DNA of 64,000 nucleotides from CAZLRH01 sp964562015. GTDB taxonomy: Bacteria > Verrucomicrobiota > Verrucomicrobiia > Opitutales > JABDGR01. The DNA lies in the NCBI GenBank assembly GCA_964562015.1, contig CAZLRH010000003.1, forward strand, positions 245,526 to 309,525. Direction: 5' to 3'. The notes under the pieces are model-generated. The model saw nothing but the letters and a program-made list of their open reading frames with translations, was not told the origin of the DNA and made no database searches. The position numbers and the translations under genes are program-made. Shown here piece after piece: positions 26,268 through 32,793 of this stretch (positions are counted from its first letter, which is position 1; each line of letters opens with the position of its first letter).

Positions 26268-27068
26268 ATGCAGTGGTATTACGCCGTCAATAATAAGCAG
26301 GAAGGGCCGGTTTCCGAGGAGAAATTGCAGGATTTGGCCCGGTTGGGCGAGGTCACGGCGGAGACGCTGGTCTGGCGCGCGGGCCTGGCGGAATGGGCGC
26401 CCTATGGCACGGTCGGCCTCGCGGGTGTTCCGGCGGGTTATGAGCGCTGCACGCAATGTGGCCGGAATTTTTCCGCCGACGCCTTGATGCACTATGGCGC
26501 GGCGTGGATTTGCTCCGAGTGCAAGCCGGCCTTCCTGCAGCGGTTGCAGGAGGGGCTCAATCCGGCGGGCTTTCAAATTTGGCGCTCCGGCAAAAAACTG
26601 GTCATGAATCGCGAGGCCGAATTGCCCGACCGGTGCGTCAAATGCAACGCCCCGGCGAACGGTTTTCGACTTAAGCGGAACCTGATTTGGCATCCGCCGC
26701 TGATATTCCTGACGATTTTGATCAGCATTCTCGTTTATGCGGTCATTGCCATAATAGTCAGAAAGCGGGCTACGGTTTTTGTCGGCTTATGCCCGCAACA
26801 CCGCACGGCCCGCCGCCGCGCGCAGTGGATTGCGGCGGGAATGTTTCTCCTTTCGCTGGCAATGACAATTGGAGGTTCTTTTGCCGCGGATGCGGGTTAC
26901 GTGATGGTCGGCGTGCTGGGCGTCTTCGGGCTGCTGATTACATTGCTGTATGCCATCGCGCGCACCCGGACCGTGTGGGCGGCGCGCATCGACGAGACGC
27001 ATGTGTGGGTGAAGGGTGTAGGCGCGGAATATTTGGCGGCGTTGCCGGAGTGGGGTGGACGAAATTGA
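26268..27068 (+). CDS. GYF-domain protein with two zinc-ribbon-like motifs and membrane segments
   Basis: A 266-residue protein. Residues 1-50 (MQWYYAVNNKQEGPVSEEKL, LVWRAGLAEWAPYG) form a bacterial GYF_2 domain. A Cys-rich stretch follows (CTQCGRNF and CSECK), then a second pair (CVKCNAPA), and another Cys-His in LCPQHR. Three hydrophobic helices lie at about residues 153-172, 187-205 and 208-226. This arrangement suggests a membrane protein with a cytoplasmic ligand-binding GYF head and a metal-stabilised module. The start is the ATG at 26268. The function is not known. Confidence 0.75.
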   Translation: MQWYYAVNNKQEGPVSEEKLQDLARLGEVTAETLVWRAGLAEWAPYGTVGLAGVPAGYERCTQCGRNFSADALMHYGAAWICSECKPAFLQRLQEGLNPAGFQIWRSGKKLVMNREAELPDRCVKCNAPANGFRLKRNLIWHPPLIFLTILISILVYAVIAIIVRKRATVFVGLCPQHRTARRRAQWIAAGMFLLSLAMTIGGSFAADAGYVMVGVLGVFGLLITLLYAIARTRTVWAARIDETHVWVKGVGAEYLAALPEWGGRN

Positions 27069-27100
27069 TGGGCTTGCGCTGTCGCGGGCTTTGCGTGTGA

Positions 27101-28114
27101 ATGGGAACAGCCTGTCCGGGCTCTCCGCGCCTCGTGTTTTCTCTCCGTCATCTTCTTCTCCTGGCTGGCGTGCTCGGTGCGCTGCCCGCGGCGCCGGCAC
27201 CGCCGCCCTCTACCGTTGCGACTCCCGCGGCGAGTGCGCCTGCAGCGGCGGTGTTTCCACGTGAAATCACCGATGGCTCAGGCCGCAAAGTTTTGTTGCC
27301 TGCTGCTCCCCACCGCATCGTGAGCCTTTCCCCCGCCATCACGGAACTGGTGCTCGCGGTCGGCGGCGGGGCGGAACTGGTGGGCGTCACGCGTTATTGC
27401 ACGGTGCCGGAACGGGAACCGCCTATCGCCCGCGTCGGCGGTGTGCTCGACCCGGATTATGAGCGCATCGTGGCCTTGCATCCGGAACTCGTGCTCATCC
27501 CGAATTTGGCCGATGGGCAAATGCTTAACCGCCTGCAATCCCTGGGCCTACGGGTCGTGGTTTTTTATCCCGAGGGACTGGATAATTTTGTGCGCGATGC
27601 GGACCTGGCTGGTCGTGCGCTGGCCCACGAGGCGACCGCCGAGGCCCTCACCCGCCAGTTCACGACCGAGCGGGCTCTCGTGCATGCGCGCCTGGCTTCG
27701 CCCTCGCCCGCGGCCCGCCCCACGGCGGCGCTCCTTTATGGCGGCGATTTGCTGGCCCCGGGCCCCGCCGGTTTTGCCGGGCAGTTGCTGGACGAGGCGG
27801 GCGCACGCAACGTCGTACCGGCTGCGGCGAAAGCCTGGCTCCAGTTGACCCCGGAATCGCTGCTGCAATACAACCCCGACTTCATTTTTCTCGTGCGCGA
27901 AAGCCTGGCGGCCTGGCCCCCGGCGACCCAGCCGGCTTTGCGCAACCTGGCTGCGGTGCGGGCGGGCCGGGTGATCGAACTCCCGGAAAATCTTTTCGAG
28001 CATCCGGGGCCGACGCAGGGTGAGGCCTTGTGGCGGCTGGCCCGCGCGCTCCATCCCGAGCGTTTTCCCGAAGTCGCGCCGCCGGTGGAGCCGAGTCCGC
28101 CGCGTTCGCCCTAA
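27101..28114 (+). CDS. Periplasmic substrate-binding protein, BtuF-like (cobalamin/haem/siderophore class)
   Basis: A 337-residue protein with a signal peptide (LRHLLLLAGVLGALPAAPA) and a Pro/Ala linker, then a class III helical-backbone binding domain. The domain reads HRIVSLSPAITELVLAVGGG, LVGVTRYCTVPE, DPDYERIVALHPELVLIP and RVIELPENLFEHPGP. Such proteins deliver cobalamin, haem or ferric siderophores to a BtuCD-type importer. No permease or ATPase partner, no TonB receptor and no cobalamin riboswitch lie next to it. The Pro-rich C-terminus (VAPPVEPSPPRSP) is a small extra. It starts 32 nt after the GYF gene. Confidence 0.85.
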   Translation: MGTACPGSPRLVFSLRHLLLLAGVLGALPAAPAPPPSTVATPAASAPAAAVFPREITDGSGRKVLLPAAPHRIVSLSPAITELVLAVGGGAELVGVTRYCTVPEREPPIARVGGVLDPDYERIVALHPELVLIPNLADGQMLNRLQSLGLRVVVFYPEGLDNFVRDADLAGRALAHEATAEALTRQFTTERALVHARLASPSPAARPTAALLYGGDLLAPGPAGFAGQLLDEAGARNVVPAAAKAWLQLTPESLLQYNPDFIFLVRESLAAWPPATQPALRNLAAVRAGRVIELPENLFEHPGPTQGEALWRLARALHPERFPEVAPPVEPSPPRSP

Positions 28115-28226
28115 GCGGCCCATTCCCGTGCGTTAAGCTATTCCCCTTAAAGTTATTCGTCGAGTGCTTTGGATATTCTTCATTGGCGTGTTATAGCCAT
28201 TGATTTATCGTTCGGCATAATGGAGG

Positions 28227-28418
28227 CTATTCGACCTTGGCTTTGCGCCGCCGCAGTTCCCGGAGCGCCGCCCGCAGCACCATGTCGCGATAAGTGCCCT
28301 CGAAAGGCAACTGCTCGCGCAGCTCCTTCAGGCTGAGCACGCGCCCGGTGAGATCTTCAGGCAGGCGAAGATCTTGGACGAATTGGGCGGCGGCAATTTT
28401 AGCATCTTTCCAGGACAT
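28227..28418 (-). CDS. Small basic/acidic protein, copy A of a tandem paralogous pair
   Basis: A 63-residue protein (ATG at 28418; a GTG at 28424 is also possible) that reads MSWKDAKIAAAQF, LPEDLTGRVLSLKEL, LPFEGTYRDMVLRAA and ends with basic residues. It is about half identical, without gaps, to copy B at 28584-28778. The conserved blocks are MSWKDAK, LPFEG and MVLRAA. Both have a predicted helical, charged make-up like small antitoxins or nucleic-acid binders, but no toxin lies beside them. They lie on the minus strand in an AT-rich island. Function unknown. Confidence 0.68.
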   Translation of the reverse strand: MSWKDAKIAAAQFVQDLRLPEDLTGRVLSLKELREQLPFEGTYRDMVLRAALRELRRRKAKVE

Positions 28419-28530
28419 GCCCACCCTATTGCCAGTCTTGTGCCTGAGGGCTAAACTATTTCCTAAATATTTGATGGATAAAGATATCTATTTTTCGTCC
28501 ATAAAACGGACCAGCAAAGTCTAATGCTTT

Positions 28531-28559
28531 TGCAATGCAGTACAATGCGACGCATTGCA
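28531..28559. promoter_or_regulatory. Nested palindrome between the paralogous small genes
   Basis: TGCAATGC (28531-28538) pairs with GCATTGCA (28552-28559). Inside, AATGCG (28544-28549) pairs with CGCATT (28551-28556) around one base, so two hairpins compete. No T-run follows on either strand. It lies after copy B and before copy A in the direction of transcription, so an operator, a processing site or a leader are all possible. Confidence 0.45.
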
Positions 28560-28583
28560 TTAAAAAAGGGCACTTTACCCCGG

Positions 28584-28778
28584 TTATTGGCGAATTTTTG
28601 CCCCACGCGCTTTTAACGCCCGGGCCGCGGCCCGCAGTACCATGGCCCGAAATTGTCCTTCAAAAGGCAACTTCGCGGCTAATTCATTGAGGTCTATTTC
28701 GCGCCCGTTCAAATCAGCGGGAAAATCCGCCTTTTTGATCAGGGCATCGGCTTCGTTTTTAGCGTCTTTCCAGGACAT
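28584..28778 (-). CDS. Small basic/acidic protein, copy B of a tandem paralogous pair
   Basis: A 64-residue protein beginning MSWKDAKNEADALIKKA at the ATG at 28778 (a TTG nine bases upstream is also in frame). It shares MSWKDAK, LPFEG, MVLRAA and a basic end with copy A, and the two ATGs are exactly 360 bases apart. No frame damage is seen in either copy, which argues that both are maintained. Upstream, 28779-29056 holds no other gene, only two short TTACAGGTT words at about 28893 and 28928. It has no recognised family. Confidence 0.68.
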   Translation of the reverse strand: MSWKDAKNEADALIKKADFPADLNGREIDLNELAAKLPFEGQFRAMVLRAAARALKARGAKIRQ

Positions 28779-29056
28779 TTTCGACAAGCATCAGGGTGAT
28801 GTGCTTGCCGAGAAACCCTGGCGCCGGGCGGGAGCGGATTGCCGATTTAACCCTGGCACCGGGCTTTACTTACTTTCGCAATTATGTGGAATTACAGGTT
28901 AAAAGCCAGTTTTATTTTACTTATTATTTACAGGTTCTAGCCTCAGCTTTAGCTCGGCCACCGCCGCGAAACGAAATGACTATTTTGGCTTAACGGAGCC
29001 CGCCGCGATTTTACCCGGAACTTGCATGGTGGAGTCGGTGATGATAGTTTGACCCG

Positions 29057-29953
29057 ATGCGCACAAAATTCGCCCTTCTTGTCCGAGGCCACGCCTTGCT
29101 GGCCGCGCTTTTGCTGGGGGCGGTGGCGCAGGGGACGGCGTTGCACGGGCTTGATTTTACGGGCAATGTCGTGGCGGTGGACGCGGTGGCCGGCACTTTT
29201 ACCTTGCACGGCCCGGGGCTGGCCAAGCCAGACGCCGAAGGCAACCAGACGGTACAGGTCGGGTCGGGTGACGCCGCGATCGGCTATGTGGGGCATCGCG
29301 TGCGGGGCAACCTGCACCAAAGCGGGAGCGCATGGCGCTTCGATGAGATTTGGCCGGCGGACCCCGCCGCCGTGGTGACCGTGACGGAGGTCACCCACCG
29401 GCTGCATCAGGACCTCGCGGAGATGGGGCGCAAATCCTACCGCGATGTCGGCGACCACATTCCCGATTTCGCGCTGTTCAATCAAAACGGCCAGCTCCTC
29501 CGCGCCGCCTCGCTGACGGGGCACCGACTGGTCATTGATTTTATTTTCACCCGTTGCGCCGACCCGACCATGTGCCAGGCCGCGACGCGCCGCATGGCCC
29601 AGTTGCAGCAAGACCTCAAGGACGCCAAGGTCAACGACACGACTTTGCTCACCATCACGCTTGATCCGGAAAACGACACCCCTGGCATCCTGCGGGCCTA
29701 TGCTGATGCTTATCATCTCGACGGCGCGAATTTCCAACTGCTTACCGGGCCGACGGCGGAAGTGAACGACTTGCTCGAGCAATTCGGCATCCTCTCGCGA
29801 ACGGTGGACGGCGTGCTCCAGCACACCGCCTCGACGATTCTCGTCAGCCCCGAGGGCCGCATCCTCTACCGCAAGCAAGGCAGCTTGTGGACTGCCGATG
29901 AATTTCTCGAACGCCTAAAACCACCGGCGGCCAAGCCCGCGCCGGCGTCTTAA
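29057..29953 (+). CDS. SCO1/SenC-family copper protein with extra N-terminal copper-binding-like domain
   Basis: A 298-residue exported protein (hydrophobic RGHALLAALLLGAVAQ near the start). Residues about 30-105 (GNVVAVDAVAGTFTLHGPG) resemble the CusF-type beta-barrel. Residues 130-290 form the thioredoxin-like SCO1 domain: DHIPDFALFNQNGQLL, FIFTRCADPTMCQ with Cys167 and Cys173 (CX5C), LLTITLDPENDTP, and His256 in LQHTASTILVSPEGR. These three side chains match the SCO1 copper site. Such proteins deliver copper to cytochrome oxidase CuA or act as thiol reductases. No oxidase gene is present in the window. The next gene starts 12 nt later. Confidence 0.85.
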   Translation: MRTKFALLVRGHALLAALLLGAVAQGTALHGLDFTGNVVAVDAVAGTFTLHGPGLAKPDAEGNQTVQVGSGDAAIGYVGHRVRGNLHQSGSAWRFDEIWPADPAAVVTVTEVTHRLHQDLAEMGRKSYRDVGDHIPDFALFNQNGQLLRAASLTGHRLVIDFIFTRCADPTMCQAATRRMAQLQQDLKDAKVNDTTLLTITLDPENDTPGILRAYADAYHLDGANFQLLTGPTAEVNDLLEQFGILSRTVDGVLQHTASTILVSPEGRILYRKQGSLWTADEFLERLKPPAAKPAPAS

Positions 29954-29965
29954 ATTTTTCCACCC

Positions 29966-30859
29966 ATGCGCCGCGCCGCCATCCAGATAGCAGTGCTCAC
30001 CGCGATTTTCGCGGGGGTTTACGTAGGCCTGCGCGCGATCCCCGCGACCAATTGCCAGTTCCTGCATTACGACCAGACGGTCGTCACCGCCGATGGGCTG
30101 GAATATTGCGGCGCCGGCAAATCCCTGTTTATGGACCTGACGCGCCTGAATTTTCCCGTCAGCCTCAAGCTCACCGCTGATGCCGCGCCCGCGCTGGGCC
30201 AGACCGCCCATTACACGCTCGAATTGGTGACCACCGACGGCCGCACACTGCGGCCTTCGGAACTCGCGCTGACGCACACGCGCCTGCTGCACGTGCTCGT
30301 GATTGATCCCACCCTCGAGGATTACCAGCATATCCATCCGGAACCGGACGGCGATTCCGGCCGCTGGAGTTTTTCCTTCGCACCGGCACGGGCCGGCACG
30401 TACAAAATTTACGCGGAGTTTGTGCCCGCGGTTTCGCTGCGCCAAGTGGTGGGTGCGACGGACCTCGTGGTGCCCGGCGCACCCGAGCACGGCGTCATCC
30501 GTGGCTTCACGCCCAATCTCGAGGACGGCTACACGATTACGCTCACCACGCCGAGCGGTGCGCCGGCGGTCAATGTGGACTTGCCGCTCACCCTGTCCGT
30601 GACCCGCGCGGATGGCGCGCCAGTCAAACTCGAGCCGGTGATGGGCGCGCTCGCGCATCTGGTCGCTTTTGACCAAGGCCATCACGGCTACGCGCACTTG
30701 CACCCGGTGCAAACCGGCCACGAAACTGACCCACGCCAGCCGCAATTGAGCTTTGTGTACAACACCGCCCTGCCCGGCCGCTACCGCCTCTGGGCGCAAG
30801 TGCAGTTGGACGGGCGCGAGCGGTTTTTGCCCTTCGATATCGACGTGAAGGCGGATTAA
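29966..30859 (+). CDS. Secreted His-rich two-repeat protein, probably copper-related
   Basis: A 297-residue protein with an N-terminal membrane or signal segment (IQIAVLTAIFAGVYVGLRAI). It has two similar modules. One contains LTHTRLLHVLVIDPTLED and YQHIHPEP, then WSFSFAPARAGTYKIYAEF. The other contains MGALAHLVAFDQGHHG and YAHLHPV, then LSFVYNTALPGRYRLWAQV. The repeated H-x-H-P next to an Ig-like beta strand pattern resembles proteins encoded beside SCO1 genes. Metal binding is inferred, not shown. It lies in a likely operon with the SCO1 gene 12 nt upstream. Confidence 0.7.
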   Translation: MRRAAIQIAVLTAIFAGVYVGLRAIPATNCQFLHYDQTVVTADGLEYCGAGKSLFMDLTRLNFPVSLKLTADAAPALGQTAHYTLELVTTDGRTLRPSELALTHTRLLHVLVIDPTLEDYQHIHPEPDGDSGRWSFSFAPARAGTYKIYAEFVPAVSLRQVVGATDLVVPGAPEHGVIRGFTPNLEDGYTITLTTPSGAPAVNVDLPLTLSVTRADGAPVKLEPVMGALAHLVAFDQGHHGYAHLHPVQTGHETDPRQPQLSFVYNTALPGRYRLWAQVQLDGRERFLPFDIDVKAD

Positions 30860-30880
30860 AAAAATGGCGCACGCAATTTC

Positions 30881-31660
30881 ATGCATTACCCCTCTTTGAA
30901 AATTGGGTTCACACTGATCGCCGCGGCCTTGCTGCTACTCCCGCGGTTGGGAGCGCAAATCACGACGAGTGCCGCGCCCGTTGAGTCCTCCGCGCCGGCC
31001 CGCCCACCCGCCTCCGCCCTCGTCACCGCCAGGAATCCGCTCGGCGACCTGCCTACCGAAGCGGCGGCGACGCTGAGCGCCGCCATCCGCGCGGCGATGA
31101 GCGACCCCGCGGTGCAGGCCGCGCAGGAAAAATTCAAAACCCAAATGAACCTGGGCGTCGCGAAGATTCGCGATTTCATCGACCAGAATCCCGCGACGAA
31201 AGCCTTCATGGCCGACCATCCGGCTCTCGGCGCATACTTGGCGACGCGCGCGGTCCAAACCTTGGCCGCGACCAGCGGTGTCACCGGACAACCAGCCGCC
31301 GCGGCCCAAAACTCCAGTGATGCGCTGCTTGCCGGGTTGCCGCCGGAAACGGTGGCTACGTTGCAGGCGCTCGTAAAATCCGTGCAGGCCGATGCCACCC
31401 TCCAAACGGAAATGCAAAAAGGCCTCAGCCTGGGCCTGGCCTTCAACGCCGTCCTGCGCGATGCCGTTTCCAAGGACCCCGCCAGCAAGGCCTTGGTGGA
31501 TAAATATCCCGCCGCCTTTGATTACCTCTCGACGACGTTCGGGGTATTGCCGCCGTCGGCCCTGCCGGCCCCGCCTGCGCGGCCACCGTCGCCCATCTTG
31601 CATCCGCCGGCCAATGGGAGTGTGACTCCCACCGCCGCGCCTGCTGCTCCCGGAGCATGA
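30881..31660 (+). CDS. Secreted protein with two internal repeats, function unknown
   Basis: A 259-residue protein with a signal peptide (LKIGFTLIAAALLLLPRLGAQ). The mature part holds two helical repeats of about 70 residues: LPTEAAATLSAAIRAAM ... NPATKAFMADHPALGAYLAT and LPPETVATLQALVKSV ... DPASKALVDKYPAAFDYLST. A Pro-rich tail follows. No family was recognised. The repeats resemble each other in the LP-E-ATL and A-KA-D--PA--YL-T positions. It follows the His-rich gene by 21 nt and its TGA overlaps the ATG of the GNAT gene, suggesting co-transcription of 29057-32181. Confidence 0.6.
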   Translation: MHYPSLKIGFTLIAAALLLLPRLGAQITTSAAPVESSAPARPPASALVTARNPLGDLPTEAAATLSAAIRAAMSDPAVQAAQEKFKTQMNLGVAKIRDFIDQNPATKAFMADHPALGAYLATRAVQTLAATSGVTGQPAAAAQNSSDALLAGLPPETVATLQALVKSVQADATLQTEMQKGLSLGLAFNAVLRDAVSKDPASKALVDKYPAAFDYLSTTFGVLPPSALPAPPARPPSPILHPPANGSVTPTAAPAAPGA

Positions 31661-32181
31661 CTGAGGCCGTGACCATCACCCGCGCGACCATGGCGGACGT
31701 GCCGGCCTTGGTCCGCCTCGTCAATCGCGCTTACCGCGGCGAGGCTTCGCGGCAGGGCTGGACCACCGAGGCCGATTTGCTCACGGGCGATTTGCGCACG
31801 GACGAAGCGACGCTCGGACTGGCAATGCTCGAACCTGCCGCCGTCGTGCTCCAGGCGGTGGCGGACGGCGGCGAATTGTGCGGCTGCGTCTATCTGCAAA
31901 AACGCGGCGAACGTCTTTACCTCGGCATGCTGGCGGTGGCGCCCGAGAAACAGGCTTCCGGCATTGGCAAAAAACTCCTGGTGGCCGCGAAACAGCACGC
32001 TCGCGTATGGAAGTGCCCGGCCATTTTCATGACCGTGATTTCCATCCGGTCGGAATTGCTCGCCTGGTACGAACGCCACGGCTTTCACGACACCGGCGCC
32101 CGGGAACCCATGCCGGTGACGCCCCGCTTTGGCGTGCCCACCCGGCCACTGGAATTTGCCGTGCTGGAGAAGATTTTGTGA
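31657..32181 (+). CDS. GNAT family N-acetyltransferase
   Basis: A 174-residue acetyl-CoA-dependent acyltransferase. Visible are the opening VTITRATMADVPALVRLVNR, the strand LCGCVYLQKRGERLYLGMLA, the acetyl-CoA loop VAPEKQASGIGKKLLVAAK (the Q/RxxGxG/A pattern) and the late LAWYERHGFHDTG. It starts by ATGA overlap with the previous gene. The acceptor is unknown. Confidence 0.88.
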   Translation: MTEAVTITRATMADVPALVRLVNRAYRGEASRQGWTTEADLLTGDLRTDEATLGLAMLEPAAVVLQAVADGGELCGCVYLQKRGERLYLGMLAVAPEKQASGIGKKLLVAAKQHARVWKCPAIFMTVISIRSELLAWYERHGFHDTGAREPMPVTPRFGVPTRPLEFAVLEKIL

Positions 32182-32272
32182 AGGCGGGAGTTGGTGCGCG
32201 CGGGCGTCTGGAGTTTTTTTTGCCAGCCTCCGCGCGCAAATGGTCTTGCCAGCGCCGCGGGATTGACGTGCG

Positions 32273-32707
32273 ATGCCCGCCATGAGCAACCCGCCCGCCC
32301 CGTCTCCCGCCAACCCGCCGCCGCTGGTTTTGCCGGCCGACAAACTCGAAGCCATTTTCGCCCTGCAAGAGGGCCTCAACCGCCGCATTGGGGTCGAGAC
32401 CGCCGCGCTCGACGAGGCCGGCCAGGTCAAATGGATCCTCAATTACACCCGCGCCATGCAGCAGGAACTCGCCGAGCTGACGGACTCCGTGCCCTGGAAA
32501 TGGTGGGCCAAGTACCAGCAGTTCGACAAACAAAACGCCCGCGTCGAAGTCGTGGACCTGTTTCATTTTCTCGTCTCACTAGGCCAGGTGCTCGGCATGA
32601 GCGCGGACGATATTTACCAGGCCTACCTGAAGAAAAACCAAATCAACCACCAGCGCCAAGACTCCGGCTACGTGAAAAAGGACGAGGCGGATTCGCGGGG
32701 AATTTAG
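32273..32707 (+). CDS. Dimeric dUTPase (all-alpha, dUTPase_2 type)
   Basis: A 144-residue protein of the all-alpha NTP-pyrophosphatase class, which hydrolyses dUTP to dUMP and pyrophosphate. It has ExxE in MQQELAELTDSVPWKWW and ExxD in VEVVDLFHFLVSLG, which bind metal ions. The late motif KKNQINHQRQDSGYVKKD is typical of dimeric dUTPases. MPAMSNPP starts at 32273; the second ATG at 32282 is an alternative. A trimeric Dut was not seen in the window. It stands between the GNAT gene and a convergent Ig-repeat gene. Confidence 0.86.
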   Translation: MPAMSNPPAPSPANPPPLVLPADKLEAIFALQEGLNRRIGVETAALDEAGQVKWILNYTRAMQQELAELTDSVPWKWWAKYQQFDKQNARVEVVDLFHFLVSLGQVLGMSADDIYQAYLKKNQINHQRQDSGYVKKDEADSRGI

Positions 32708-32714
32708 CAGCGCA

Positions 32715-32747
32715 GAAGGTGGAAGTACGAAGGTAGAAGTTGGAATG
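32715..32747. repeat. GAAGGTGGAAGTACGAAGG intergenic word repeat
   Basis: A run of purine-rich GGAAG/GAAGT words fills most of the 86-nt gap between the dUTPase and the convergent Ig/RCC1 gene. It is related to the strings at 1353-1386 and 10019-10043. It is non-coding. Confidence 0.5.
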
Positions 32748-32793
32748 CAAAAGCGAAGCTGCGGTGGACGAAAAAATGTGGCGCGACGGTCCG

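Noticed and set aside
27069..27100. Cobalamin riboswitch ahead of the BtuF-like gene
   Set aside because: The gap is only 32 nt, far too short for a riboswitch.
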